Assembly: GCA_947174885.1 (NCBI GenBank)
Contig: CAMWKO010000007.1
Location: 42,675-106,674 of the forward strand
Length of the DNA stretch: 64,000 nucleotides
Reading direction: 5' to 3'
Source: an uncultured Clostridia bacterium
GTDB lineage: Bacteria; Bacillota; Clostridia; Lachnospirales; Lachnospiraceae
Shown here in pieces: positions 28,428 to 38,085 of the stretch; positions within the stretch are counted from its first letter, which is position 1, and each line of letters begins with the position of its first letter. A program made the translations under genes and the position numbers. Under the pieces are notes generated by a model. The model had not been told where the DNA came from and searched no databases. It worked only from the letters and a program-made list of their open reading frames with translations.

Positions 28428-30668
28428 ATGTCAAAAAAATCTGGTTTTATTTCTGAGGATGAATATTTAAGACTATCAAGAGACTTAAACAATATGGAGT
28501 ATGAGGTTAAGCGTAGTGAAGCTCTTACAAATATTCTTCAATTACTAGAAAGTGAACAGCCCTTTGAAAGAGTAGTTGCGGATATATTGAAGATTGTGGG
28601 AGAGTTTCTGCAGGTTTCAAATGTATCCTTATATAAGTGGGATGAAAAGGGTGAAAATATAGTTTCTATTCTTGAGTGGATACCGGATAGCGGTGTTCCA
28701 TTACTATCACTTGTTTCTAATGAATTTAGGACAGAATATATTAAAAAGTGTATGGAATCAGGCATTACGGAATATGTAGCTGATATTTCAGAAAGAAACA
28801 GTGTATTAGAGGAGCTTGGAATTAAGGCTCTTTTAGTAGTACCTGTTAATGTAAATGGAAAATCATCTATGTATATAGGGATAGCTGATACAGACCCGGA
28901 CAGAAGATGGAGAGAGAATACCATACAGTTTTGTTTTGATGTAGCTAAGATTATCCAGAATATTCTGCTAAAGCGTATTGATAAAAATTCTCTTATAAGC
29001 TCCTACACAGCACTTAAAGAAATACTTGACAATGTAGGTAGCGGATTATTTGTTATTGACAAAGATACGAAAAAGATTTTATTTGCTAATAATACAATGA
29101 AGCTTATGGCGAATGATGATATGGAGGGTAAATTCTGCAACAGCTTTGGTTATTGCGGGATGAAGCATAATTGTGAAAAATGTGACGTTTTGGATAAGGC
29201 GTGTATAGCCTTTGAAACATATGCAACAGAAAATCACTCATGGTATGATATTAAATTTAATGAAATATCATGGGTAGACGGAAGAAAGGTTTCGTTATGT
29301 AATATACAGAATATTACAGAAAAAAAGAAAATTGAAAAACGAATTGAATTTCAGGCAAATAATGATTTTCTAACAGGCTTATACAATCGAATGTCCTGTG
29401 AGAATGATATGGAAAAGTATATTGCATTAGCTGAAGAAAATGACGAGCATGGATATGTAATGTTTTTGGACTTAGATAATTTTAAACATATAAATGATGG
29501 TCTGGGGCATCAGTATGGAGATATGCTTCTAAAAATGATTTCTTTGGGATTACAGCAGATTAAAGGTATAGAAAACAGCTGTTATCGTATGGGTGGGGAT
29601 GAGTTTGTTATCATCGTAGTCCCTAGTGAGAAAAAAAGATTGCCTGAGATACTAAAAGAGATTAAGTATCTCTTTAATAAACCATGGGATTTGAATGGAA
29701 CAGAATATTATTGTACTATGAGTATGGGTATTGTAAGCTATCCGGATGACGGACATGATGTAAATGAGCTTATAAAAAAAGCAGATATTGCTATGTATAG
29801 TGCAAAAAAAGCCGGTAAAAACAGGATTGAATATTATAACAATAAAGAAGAGAGTTCATCCATAAAAAGACTGGATTTAGAAAAAAATATGCGTAGGGCT
29901 ATTGCCATCGGAGGTAATGAATTTGAAGTGTATATTCAGCCTATAGTAGATACCTACTCGGAGGAATGTATTGGTGGTGAGGCTCTTATCAGATGGAATT
30001 GTGCAAAGCTGGGATTTATTACACCAAACGATTTCATTCCGTTGGCAGAGCATTTGGGATTAATTATATTTATAGGAGAGCTGTTCTTAAGGCGGGTATG
30101 TTCTATATTGAAAAAATGGTCAGATATGGGGATTAACAAAAAGATACATATAAATCTTTCTATTGTACAATTAGTACAGAATAATATAGTAGAGGTAATT
30201 AAGGAGGTTATAAAGGATACAGGCGTAAATCCGGCTAATATTGTTCTTGAGGTAACAGAAAGTCTTGCAATAAATGATATTAACCATATGAAGAGGGTAA
30301 TCAGGGAGATAAAGGAATTAGGAATAGAAATCGCACTTGATGATTTTGGTACGGGGTATTCCTCATTAAATTACATTAAGCAGATGGATTTTGATATTAT
30401 AAAGGTAGATAAAATTTTTATAGATGATATTGTATCTGATGATTATGCACAAACCTTTGTAAAACTGATTACAGAGCTTTCAGATAAGCTTAATGTAAAG
30501 GTATGTATAGAAGGAGTAGAAACGAGGGAACAGTTTGATACCTTAAGGGATATTAGAGTTTCGATGATACAGGGATATTTATTTGGTAAACCCATACCAT
30601 ACAGGGATTACGAAAGAAAGTTTCTTGGAATAGAAAAATATGATGAATTTAAGGAAGGAAAAGTATAA
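28428..30668 (+). CDS. Bifunctional c-di-GMP enzyme: GAF-PAS-GGDEF-EAL
   Basis: 746 residues from the ATG at 28428, chosen over 28407 because AGGAG lies eight bases before it. A short coiled start leads to a GAF domain (~25-180), a PAS-type domain with a Cys cluster (C-x6-C, C-x2-C; ~195-300) that may bind metal or sense redox, an intact G-G-D-E-F (389-393) and an intact EAL domain (E-A-L at 518-520, D-D-F-G-T-G-Y-S-S later). Both synthesis and hydrolysis of c-di-GMP look possible. No membrane segments, so cytoplasmic. It opens an operon: its stop overlaps the start of the TIR gene (TAATG). Confidence 0.93.
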   Translation: MSKKSGFISEDEYLRLSRDLNNMEYEVKRSEALTNILQLLESEQPFERVVADILKIVGEFLQVSNVSLYKWDEKGENIVSILEWIPDSGVPLLSLVSNEFRTEYIKKCMESGITEYVADISERNSVLEELGIKALLVVPVNVNGKSSMYIGIADTDPDRRWRENTIQFCFDVAKIIQNILLKRIDKNSLISSYTALKEILDNVGSGLFVIDKDTKKILFANNTMKLMANDDMEGKFCNSFGYCGMKHNCEKCDVLDKACIAFETYATENHSWYDIKFNEISWVDGRKVSLCNIQNITEKKKIEKRIEFQANNDFLTGLYNRMSCENDMEKYIALAEENDEHGYVMFLDLDNFKHINDGLGHQYGDMLLKMISLGLQQIKGIENSCYRMGGDEFVIIVVPSEKKRLPEILKEIKYLFNKPWDLNGTEYYCTMSMGIVSYPDDGHDVNELIKKADIAMYSAKKAGKNRIEYYNNKEESSSIKRLDLEKNMRRAIAIGGNEFEVYIQPIVDTYSEECIGGEALIRWNCAKLGFITPNDFIPLAEHLGLIIFIGELFLRRVCSILKKWSDMGINKKIHINLSIVQLVQNNIVEVIKEVIKDTGVNPANIVLEVTESLAINDINHMKRVIREIKELGIEIALDDFGTGYSSLNYIKQMDFDIIKVDKIFIDDIVSDDYAQTFVKLITELSDKLNVKVCIEGVETREQFDTLRDIRVSMIQGYLFGKPIPYRDYERKFLGIEKYDEFKEGKV

Positions 30669-32053
30669 TGAATAAAGATGTATTTATATCATATTCCTCA
30701 AAGGATGGAAAATTAGCATCAGAGCTTTGTAAGTATTTAGAGAATAATGGTAAAAACTGTTTTATAGCACCAAGAGATATTAGGGCAGGCTTTGAATATG
30801 CGGAAGAAATTGTAAACGGAATAGATGAGTCGGAAATGATGGTGCTTATATTATCAGAAAATTCTAATTCTTCACAGCATGTTTTAAGAGAAATTGAAAG
30901 GGCTGTAAGTAAAGATATTCCTATAATTATCTACAAGATAGAGGATGTAGTTTTATCTAAATCCATGGAATATTTTCTTATGACACATCAATGGACGGAA
31001 TCAAAAAAAACAAGGGATTTTGTTAAAGTACTGGATGCAGTAAATCAACATGAAACTAAAAAAGATAAGTTAGTAGAGGTTAAATCAGAGAGCATAGAAA
31101 CAGAGACAAAAACTAATTCAAAAAATAAACTGTTTATAGGCATAATATCGACAGTAGCAGTAGTGGCAGTTGCTGTATGTATTATATGCTTTGCAATAAT
31201 TAAGGGAGACGATAATTCAAAAAAGACAAATAACAAAGTAGGTAATTCATCAAATATCGACAGAGAAGTTAATTTGTCAAATCTTGAGCTTGGAGCTACA
31301 GTGACCTTTGGAAGCTACAACGGAGAGTTAATAGAATGGAAGGTATTAAAGATAGAAGATAATAAAGCAGTATTGATATCTAATAAAATTATTACCATAA
31401 AGGCATTTGATTCAGCAGAGAGCGGAAAATTTGACACATATGAGGGTAAAATTTATTTAAGCACTGATACTGAGCCTGATGAAGATTTAGAACTACAGGT
31501 TATGCTTAGAGGTAATAGTGACTGGAGTACCTCTAATATCAGAACATGGCTTAACAGTTCCAGTGACTATGTAAAATATGAGGATAATCCACCTAAGGGT
31601 AATGCTATGTCAGAGCTTAAGAACGGATATGATGCTGAAGCAGGCTTTTTATATGGATTCTCAGAGGATGAGTTAAGTGTTATAGCACCAACTGTAAACA
31701 GGACTAAGGGTAATGCCTTAGCTGATGATGAATATATAGAAACGACAGATTATGTATATCTTCTTTCACAGGAGGATTTGTCATTATTTGAGGAAGCCAA
31801 TGTAAACATATATGCCACTGTTACCGAGGCTGCCAAGGAACAGGATGAAGCAAAATGGTATAACAGTATTATGGATACCATAAATAGCGATTTTTATTTT
31901 TGGTGGCTTAGAGATGCCGATCCAGAATATTCTTCCAAGGCATTTATTGTATTAAATGGAAATAATGATAATATAGTATTATCGAAAAATGTAAGCTATG
32001 AGGGTTACGGAATCAGACCGGCTATTACTATTAATTTAACAAAAGTGAAGTAA
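30668..32053 (+). CDS. TIR-domain membrane protein with extracellular DUF6273-type domain
   Basis: 461 residues. N-terminal TIR domain (~1-135): F-I-S-Y-S-S-K-D, a loop with A-P-R-D-I-R-A-G, and H-V-L-R-E-I-E-R-A with Glu75 at the position of the catalytic Glu in NAD+-cleaving TIRs. A charged linker leads to one membrane segment (~155-178). The external domain (~200-461) contains F-G-S-Y, I-E-W-K-V-L, T-W-L-N-S-S, W-W-L-R-D-A and G-I-R-P-A-I, typical of DUF6273. Start overlaps the stop of the GGDEF-EAL gene by one base, implying translational coupling. It could pass an external signal to the TIR domain (inference). NADase or scaffold function cannot be decided here. Confidence 0.85.
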   Translation: MNKDVFISYSSKDGKLASELCKYLENNGKNCFIAPRDIRAGFEYAEEIVNGIDESEMMVLILSENSNSSQHVLREIERAVSKDIPIIIYKIEDVVLSKSMEYFLMTHQWTESKKTRDFVKVLDAVNQHETKKDKLVEVKSESIETETKTNSKNKLFIGIISTVAVVAVAVCIICFAIIKGDDNSKKTNNKVGNSSNIDREVNLSNLELGATVTFGSYNGELIEWKVLKIEDNKAVLISNKIITIKAFDSAESGKFDTYEGKIYLSTDTEPDEDLELQVMLRGNSDWSTSNIRTWLNSSSDYVKYEDNPPKGNAMSELKNGYDAEAGFLYGFSEDELSVIAPTVNRTKGNALADDEYIETTDYVYLLSQEDLSLFEEANVNIYATVTEAAKEQDEAKWYNSIMDTINSDFYFWWLRDADPEYSSKAFIVLNGNNDNIVLSKNVSYEGYGIRPAITINLTKVK

Positions 32054-32065
32054 TCAGGAGGAAGT

Positions 32066-33577
32066 ATGCTATTAGCAGATTTATTGAAATATGATAGAAT
32101 AGTTGTTCAAATGCATGACAATCCGGATGCAGATGCAGTAGGCTCCGGCTTTGCAGTATATAAATATTTAAAGGAAAAAGGAAAAAATGCAGAACTTGTA
32201 TATGCAGGAAAAAACAAAATAACGAAGAGTAATATCTTACTTTTATTGGAGGAGCTTGAAATTCCGGTATCATATTTAGGAGAAGCAGAACAAACAGTAG
32301 AATTAGAGGATGATGCTCTTTTGCTGACAGTAGATTGCCAGTATGGTGAGGGAAATGTAGAAAAAATTAATGCTAAAAATATTGCAATGATTGATCATCA
32401 TAATACAGGAAGATTATCTGATGAGCATTGTGAAATAAGAAGCCATTTAGTAAGCTGTTCAACTATTGTGTATGATATGCTCTTAAATGAGAATTATAAT
32501 ATTAATGAGCATATAGATATGGCAACAGCCTTATATTATGGCTTATATATGGATAGTAATGCTTTTTCTGAGATAAGGCATCCTTTAGAAAGGGATATGA
32601 TTGACTATCTGATGATTGATAACAGGCTTATAAAAAGATTAATGCATTCTAATTTTACTATAAAGGAATTAGAAACTGCCGGTATAGCTATGATTAGGTA
32701 CAATCTGGATGAAGCGAGACGTGTTTCAATTATAAGATCAAATCCGTGTGACCCTAATATTCTTGGAATTATTGGAGATATGCTATTACAGGTAGATACA
32801 GTAGATGTAAGTGTTATATACAATGAATGTCCCGGTGGATATAAAATATCAATTAGAAGCTGTGTTGATACTGTAGCAGCAAATGATTTATCTGCATTTC
32901 TTACAAAGGATATAGGTAATGGTGGTGGGCATGATGATAAGGCGGGTGGCTTTATTAATGAAGATATATTTAAACAAAAGTACGCAGGTGTTACTATAGA
33001 AAACTATTTTTTTGACAGGGTTAAAGCATATTATGACAGCTTTGATATTATATATTCCAAGAAAGGTCTGTCAGACAAGGTAGGATTTTCTTTATATGAA
33101 AAAAAGAAAATTACTATTGGTTATGTAAAAACTACGGATATTTTTGAAGAGGGTACAGCCATTCAGGTAAGAACTTTGGAGGGAGATGTCTACATTACAG
33201 CCTCAGATAATATATATCTGATGATTGGATTGCAGGGAGAGGTATACCCTATAGAAGAAGAAGTATTTTATAGTAAATACCAGTCACTTACTGAAAAATA
33301 TACAATACAGTGTGATTACTTACCATCGATTTCAAATATGGATAAAAATGAGTCAGTATCGCTGTTGGATTATGCAAATGCCTGTGTAAGTCTTGAAAAT
33401 AACAAAATTTATGCAAAACCGCTTTCAAAATGTGCAAAGGTATTTACAAAATGGGAATACGAAAAATATATGATGGGAGATATTGGTGACTATATTTGCT
33501 ATTCATATGATGATGAAAATGATATTTATATAATAAATAAAAATATTTTTAGTGAAACATACGAATCTATACTTTAA
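32066..33577 (+). CDS. DHH/DHHA1 phosphoesterase with C-terminal repeat module
   Basis: 503 residues. The N-terminal DHH domain has D-N-P-D-A-D-A-V-G-S, V-D-C-Q and D-H-H-N-T. The DHHA1 part has N-G-G-G-H-D-D-K-A-G-G-F. This is the NrnA/GdpP-type fold that cleaves short oligonucleotides, pAp or linear dinucleotides. After residue ~315 come two copies of a ~50-residue module ending in G-x-x-Y-x-I-x-x-x-x-F-x-x-x-Y; I do not know its role. GGAGG ribosome site; 12 bases after the TIR gene. In this operon it could finish breakdown of pGpG made by the EAL domain (inference). Confidence 0.85.
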   Translation: MLLADLLKYDRIVVQMHDNPDADAVGSGFAVYKYLKEKGKNAELVYAGKNKITKSNILLLLEELEIPVSYLGEAEQTVELEDDALLLTVDCQYGEGNVEKINAKNIAMIDHHNTGRLSDEHCEIRSHLVSCSTIVYDMLLNENYNINEHIDMATALYYGLYMDSNAFSEIRHPLERDMIDYLMIDNRLIKRLMHSNFTIKELETAGIAMIRYNLDEARRVSIIRSNPCDPNILGIIGDMLLQVDTVDVSVIYNECPGGYKISIRSCVDTVAANDLSAFLTKDIGNGGGHDDKAGGFINEDIFKQKYAGVTIENYFFDRVKAYYDSFDIIYSKKGLSDKVGFSLYEKKKITIGYVKTTDIFEEGTAIQVRTLEGDVYITASDNIYLMIGLQGEVYPIEEEVFYSKYQSLTEKYTIQCDYLPSISNMDKNESVSLLDYANACVSLENNKIYAKPLSKCAKVFTKWEYEKYMMGDIGDYICYSYDDENDIYIINKNIFSETYESIL

Positions 33578-33589
33578 GAGGTAAATGAA

Positions 33590-34825
33590 ATGAAAAATCT
33601 TTTAATAGCACAGTCAGGCGGACCGACAGTAGCAATTAATGCCACATTGGCAGGTATTATGACAGGGGCATGTGTATCCGGCAGTATTGATAAAATATAT
33701 GGTGCAGTAAACGGAATACAGGGTGTTTTAGAGGAACGCTTTATCAATCTGAATGAACTTATATTAGATACAAGATGTGTAGAGCTTTTATGCCAGACAC
33801 CGGCAGCAGCATTGGGCTCCTGCAGATTTAAGCTTAAAAATCCGGATGAAGACAGCAGTCAGTATGAAAAAATAGTAGAAGTATTAATGGCTCATAACAT
33901 TGGATATTTCATCTATATTGGCGGAAATGATTCTATGGACACAGTGGACAAACTGTCAAAATATCTTGTTTCTCACAATATTGATGATATAAAGGTAGTA
34001 GGCGCTCCAAAGACTATTGATAACGATTTGGACCAAACAGATCATTGTCCGGGATTTGGTTCGGCTGCAAAATATATTGCAACAACCTTTTCCGAACTGG
34101 AAAGAGATTGTAGTGTGTATAATATACCGGCTGTTACCATTGTAGAAGTAATGGGAAGAAATGCAGGATGGCTTACAGCGGCGTCTGCACTTGCCAGACT
34201 TAATGATGAAAGAGGACCAAGTCTTATCTATTTGTGCGAAATTCCCTTCAGCATAGACAGGTTTATAGAGGATGTAAAAGAAGAACTTAAGAAGCATCCC
34301 GATGTAATTGTAGCTATAAGTGAAGGAATAAAGGATGAAAACGGCAGATATATATCTGAGGTAAACCAGTCAGGTGCTACGGATGTATTTGGACACAGTT
34401 ATCTTGCCGGTGCTGCTAAGGTATTGGAGCAGGCTGTAAGAGAAAGAATTGGATGTAAGGTTCGTTCCATAGAAATGAATCTTATGCAAAGATGTGCGGC
34501 ACATGTGGCAAGTGAAACAGATATTCAGGAGTCAAAGCTTCTTGGAATGCATGCCTTTCAGTGTGCTATGGAGGGGATGACAGGGGTAATGGCTGCTGTA
34601 GTAAGAGTAAGCAATGACCCATATGAAATAGTATTCAGACGTGTTCGTGTAAAAGATGTAGCCAATAAAGAAAAAACCGTACCATTGGATTGGATTACGG
34701 AGGATGGACATGATGTGACGGAAGAAATGATGACATATCTTAAACCTCTTATTCAGGGTGAGGTAAATCCAACCTATAAGAATGGTATACCGGAGCATAT
34801 AGTTATATTTAAGAATGAAATATAA
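33590..34825 (+). CDS. Phosphofructokinase, probably pyrophosphate-dependent
   Basis: 411 residues. It phosphorylates fructose 6-phosphate at C1 in glycolysis. The active site reads Q-S-G-G-P at the start, G-G-N-D at 111-114 (Asp114 in place of the Gly of ATP enzymes) and P-K-T-I-D-N-D with Lys141. That Asp/Lys pair is the signature of PPi-linked enzymes, and the length fits the group found in Clostridia. It lies 12 bases after the DHH gene, last in the operon, and its 3' end converges with lgt at only 8 bases. A reversible PPi-dependent role is likely. Confidence 0.9.
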   Translation: MKNLLIAQSGGPTVAINATLAGIMTGACVSGSIDKIYGAVNGIQGVLEERFINLNELILDTRCVELLCQTPAAALGSCRFKLKNPDEDSSQYEKIVEVLMAHNIGYFIYIGGNDSMDTVDKLSKYLVSHNIDDIKVVGAPKTIDNDLDQTDHCPGFGSAAKYIATTFSELERDCSVYNIPAVTIVEVMGRNAGWLTAASALARLNDERGPSLIYLCEIPFSIDRFIEDVKEELKKHPDVIVAISEGIKDENGRYISEVNQSGATDVFGHSYLAGAAKVLEQAVRERIGCKVRSIEMNLMQRCAAHVASETDIQESKLLGMHAFQCAMEGMTGVMAAVVRVSNDPYEIVFRRVRVKDVANKEKTVPLDWITEDGHDVTEEMMTYLKPLIQGEVNPTYKNGIPEHIVIFKNEI

Positions 34826-34833
34826 CAGGTCGG

Positions 34834-35646
34834 CTAACCGACAGTCTGATTAGAGGTTTCTTTTGTTGAAACATTCTTATCTTTTCTAAATGTAAAATAT
34901 ATGCCAATAGGAAGTAATATCAGACTAATCCATTGAGAGGTTGATAAGAACAGGAAGTGACCTCTTATAGCATCGCCTCTTAAAAACTCAATAAAAAATC
35001 TTTCTATTGGATATGCAATCAGATATAAGCCAAGAGCTTGTCCCTGCCTTGGCTTCCCTTTTTTTACATATACAAATAATATTATAAACAGTACAAAGTT
35101 AAACAGACTTTCGGCAAGCTGAGTAGGAAATCTCGGGAAATCTCCCAGTCCTTTTACATCACTGTCATTAGGAAACTGTACCGAAAATAGTCCGTGATAT
35201 TCTATTCCATAGCAGCATCCGCCAAGAAAGCAACCAATACGTCCAAATGCGTGCATGACCGGTATGGCAGGAGCGGCAACATTCATTACTGCGTAGGTAT
35301 TCATGTGAAATTGCCTGCAATATATCCATACACCAAGGAACATACCTAAAAGACCACCATAAAATACAAATCCTGAAAAGCCATAAAGCAGTATGGCAAA
35401 GGGTTGTGATTTATAGTAATCCCAATGATTTATAATATTAGGCAGATATGTGATAAAGTATAATAGCTTTGCACCGGTTGCAAGACCTATAATACCATAA
35501 AATGAAGCAAATAGAATGTCAATACGTGGCCAGCCGCAACGTGGAGATAAGTGGCAGGCGACAGCAATGGCAAAGGCAAAGCCTATAACAGAAATTAAAC
35601 CATATAGAGGAAGTTCAAAGCCTCCTATTGTAAATGCTGGAAACAT
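34834..35646 (-). CDS. lgt: Prolipoprotein diacylglyceryl transferase
   Basis: 270 residues, about seven membrane segments. It attaches diacylglycerol to the lipobox Cys of prolipoproteins. The family block H-A-F-G-R-I-G-C-F-L-G-G-C-C-Y-G and the Y-P-I-E-R-F-F-I-E-F-L-R-G-D segment with its essential Arg/Glu are present. Followed on the same strand by 21 bases from the thiE-thiD gene, so likely read from the same message. Confidence 0.95.
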   Translation of the reverse strand: MFPAFTIGGFELPLYGLISVIGFAFAIAVACHLSPRCGWPRIDILFASFYGIIGLATGAKLLYFITYLPNIINHWDYYKSQPFAILLYGFSGFVFYGGLLGMFLGVWIYCRQFHMNTYAVMNVAAPAIPVMHAFGRIGCFLGGCCYGIEYHGLFSVQFPNDSDVKGLGDFPRFPTQLAESLFNFVLFIILFVYVKKGKPRQGQALGLYLIAYPIERFFIEFLRGDAIRGHFLFLSTSQWISLILLPIGIYFTFRKDKNVSTKETSNQTVG

Positions 35647-35667
35647 AGTATATCCTTTCGCAGATGT

Positions 35668-37077
35668 TTAATATTTGTACATATGATATAATGGACCGCT
35701 TCCATTTCCTATATCAAATCCATAAGCAATAGCACCGTATACATACTCTTTAGCGTATTTTACGCTGTTTGCAATGGTCATACCGTCTGCAAGTCCACAT
35801 GCAATGGCAGAGGACAGGGTACAACCTGTACCATGAGTATTGGAATTATCTAGCTTTTCTTTTTTAAACCAATATTCCGTATCATTATAATACAGTAAAT
35901 CATCAGCATCACAGATTGAATGACCACCCTTTATAAGAACAGCTGATTTTGTCATTTCAAAAAGCTTATGGGAAGCAGCTATCATGTCCTCGTGGCTTTC
36001 AACAGGTTTTTCCAAAATGGCAGCAGTCTCAGGAATATTAGGAGTGATAATGGTACCGAGAGGCAGGAGTGTATGCACAAGCTTATCAATAGCATCATCA
36101 AGTAACAGCTTATGACCGCTGGTAGAAATCATTACGGGGTCAATAACGATATTTTGGGCATCATATTCCGTAAGCTTTTTAGCGACAGTTTCAATAATGT
36201 CTTTATTTGAAAGCATACCTATTTTTACCGCATCAGGTCTGATGTCCTTAAATATACAGTCAATCTGATTGCCTAAAAAATCTGTGTCGGAATCGGATAC
36301 ACCATAAACTCCTGTAGTGTTCTGGGCAGTAAGTGAAGTGATGGCAGTCATAGCATACATACCATGGGCAGTAATAGTCTTCATATCTGCCTGAATACCG
36401 GCACCGCCACTGCAATCTGAGCCTGCAATAGATAAAACTCTTTTTATTCTTGTAATTTCATCTGCTTCTTTGCGGAGTAATTTGGCATTTTCCCTTACAT
36501 TACCGCTAAATAGAGAGGACACAACAGCAATACCGTTTATGCCAAGTCCCTTTAGTTTATGGGCATTATCTGCTGTGATTCCACCGATAGCAACTACAGG
36601 TATGCCGACATTTTTAGCAATATCCATAATAGTATCATGGGATATTTCATATGTGTCAGTTTTGGTTTTGGTAGGAAATGCTGCACCTGTACCAATATAG
36701 TCTGCACCAAAGGCTTTTGCAGCCAGAGCTGTATCTAAGGTCTTAGCAGTAGCTCCGATGATTTTGTCACCACCCAGTATGGCTCTTGCCTCATAAACAG
36801 GCATATCAGACATACCTAGGTGAACACCGTCAGCATCTATTTTTTTGGCTAAAGCTACATCATCATCTATAATAAGCGGAACCTTGTATTTTCGGGTTAT
36901 GTTTAATACGGTTTTAGCACAGGTTTCCTTTTCCTTTGAAGACAAAGCTTTACTTCTAAACTGAATAATGGTACTACCTCCAATAATTGCCTCCTCTACC
37001 ATTTGAGCAATAGTATCGGGTCTGTTAAACTTATCATCGGTAATACCATATAATTTTAAACAATTTTTGTTTATCAT
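35668..37077 (-). CDS. ThiE-ThiD fusion: thiamine-phosphate synthase / HMP(-P) kinase
   Basis: 469 residues in two enzymes. Residues ~1-210 are ThiE (I-Q-F-R-S-K near the start, D-D-D-V-A-L-A, D-G-V-H-L-G, G-T-G-A-A-F-P-T-K-T-K, A-I-G-G-I), which joins HMP-PP and thiazole phosphate. Residues ~213-469 are ThiD (S-I-A-G-S-D-C-S-G-G-A-G-I-Q-A-D, G-T-G-C-T-L-S-S-A-I), which phosphorylates hydroxymethylpyrimidine. The fusion couples two consecutive steps. Divergent from thiSGH 1.3 kb away; tenI and these genes cover most of thiamine assembly, but thiC and thiF are absent from the window. No TPP riboswitch is visible upstream. Confidence 0.95.
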   Translation of the reverse strand: MINKNCLKLYGITDDKFNRPDTIAQMVEEAIIGGSTIIQFRSKALSSKEKETCAKTVLNITRKYKVPLIIDDDVALAKKIDADGVHLGMSDMPVYEARAILGGDKIIGATAKTLDTALAAKAFGADYIGTGAAFPTKTKTDTYEISHDTIMDIAKNVGIPVVAIGGITADNAHKLKGLGINGIAVVSSLFSGNVRENAKLLRKEADEITRIKRVLSIAGSDCSGGAGIQADMKTITAHGMYAMTAITSLTAQNTTGVYGVSDSDTDFLGNQIDCIFKDIRPDAVKIGMLSNKDIIETVAKKLTEYDAQNIVIDPVMISTSGHKLLLDDAIDKLVHTLLPLGTIITPNIPETAAILEKPVESHEDMIAASHKLFEMTKSAVLIKGGHSICDADDLLYYNDTEYWFKKEKLDNSNTHGTGCTLSSAIACGLADGMTIANSVKYAKEYVYGAIAYGFDIGNGSGPLYHMYKY

Positions 37078-37099
37078 AACTGATAAAGAAATTCCTTTC

Positions 37100-37241
37100 C
37101 TTGAGTTTACATATTTTTTATTTTTTGAAGTAAAAATTGTATATAAAAGTGAACTCTCATATACAGTTTTTGTTCAAGATGCCTTTGTTGTCTATGGCAA
37201 CAAAGACTTTTAAAGCAAAAAATAAAAAATATGTAAACTCA
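37100..37241 (-). mobile_element. R1 element, copy 8a (short form, 142 bp)
   Basis: Arms CTTGAGTTTACATATTTTTT / ATATGTAAACTC with a compensated change (CCGTAT to ACATAT in both arms). Short form with one side arm missing. Flanks AAATTCCTTTC (37089-37099) and AAATTAATTTC (37242-37252) agree at 9 of 11 bases. It lies just upstream of thiE-thiD. Confidence 0.85.
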
Positions 37242-37252
37242 AAATTAATTTC

Positions 37253-37439
37253 CTTGAGTTTCCGTATTTTTTATTTTTTGCTTCAAAAAGCTTATATCAT
37301 CATAACGATGTAAGCATCTTGTACAAAAAATTGCAGATGAAAGTTCACTTGCATCTGCAGATTTTTTGTGCAAGATGTCTATGTTGCCTATGGCAACAAG
37401 ACTTTTTGAAACTAAAAATAAAAAATACGGAAACTCAAG
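37253..37439 (-). mobile_element. R1 element, copy 8b (187 bp) with 11-bp target duplication
   Basis: Full form, CTTGAGTTTCCG ... CGGAAACTCAAG. Perfect 11-bp direct repeats AAATTAATTTC at 37242-37252 and 37440-37450; the left one is shared with copy 8a, so the two sit in tandem. The right repeat ends exactly at the stop codon (minus strand) of the next gene. Confidence 0.92.
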
Positions 37440-37450
37440 AAATTAATTTC

Positions 37451-37978
37451 TTATTGAAGTTTATTTTTAATATTTAATTCTATTTCATCCTGTGACATAT
37501 TATCCATATCATATAGTAAAATATCATGTCTTTTTTTAATATCAGAGATAAGTGGCGAAGATACATTTTTCATAAGAACAAAAACTGTAGAATCACTATC
37601 CAGGATATTGTTAATTTTATTTACGAATTCAGGTGAGGCATCTTCACCACGACCAAGCTCGTCTAAGATAATGCAGTCATACTCATCTTTTGGCTTATTA
37701 AGCACATCTGTGAGGCAAAGTACTCCGAATGTATCATATACTTCAACTAAGTTTATACGATGTTTCTTTTTTAATACTGTCTGTACCGGAATATTGTTAT
37801 GATATCCCTCTACATCATCTATACTATGTATATAATATCCTTTGAATTCATTTTCAAACTTAATACTGTGCATTCTGTATCCAATCGCACGAAGCTTTAA
37901 TTTTTCAATAAGTGAATCCATAAGGTAAGATTTACCTGTATTTGATTTGCCTATAATAACAAATTTATTAGGTTTCAT
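37451..37978 (-). CDS. P-loop nucleotide-binding protein, THEP1-like NTPase
   Basis: 175 residues. Walker A G-K-S-N-T-G-K-S (residues ~9-16) and Walker B C-I-I-L-D-E-L-G-R-G-E, followed by S-P-E-F. This matches the small nucleoside-triphosphatase family called NTPase_1/THEP1, though the match is by motif layout only. Substrate and role unknown. It sits between the thiE-thiD and thiS-thiG-thiH units, divergent from the latter, without proof of a thiamine link. AGGCAAAAC-type weak ribosome site. The stop codon directly abuts the target duplication of R1 copy 8b. Confidence 0.65.
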   Translation of the reverse strand: MKPNKFVIIGKSNTGKSYLMDSLIEKLKLRAIGYRMHSIKFENEFKGYYIHSIDDVEGYHNNIPVQTVLKKKHRINLVEVYDTFGVLCLTDVLNKPKDEYDCIILDELGRGEDASPEFVNKINNILDSDSTVFVLMKNVSSPLISDIKKRHDILLYDMDNMSQDEIELNIKNKLQ

Positions 37979-38085
37979 TCTGTTTTGCCTCCAAATTCAT
38001 ATAATATGATGCAGATATGGTTTTTGATTTATAAAATACAAAAAATTATATATCAAATCCCATAATATAACTAGATTAATTTATA

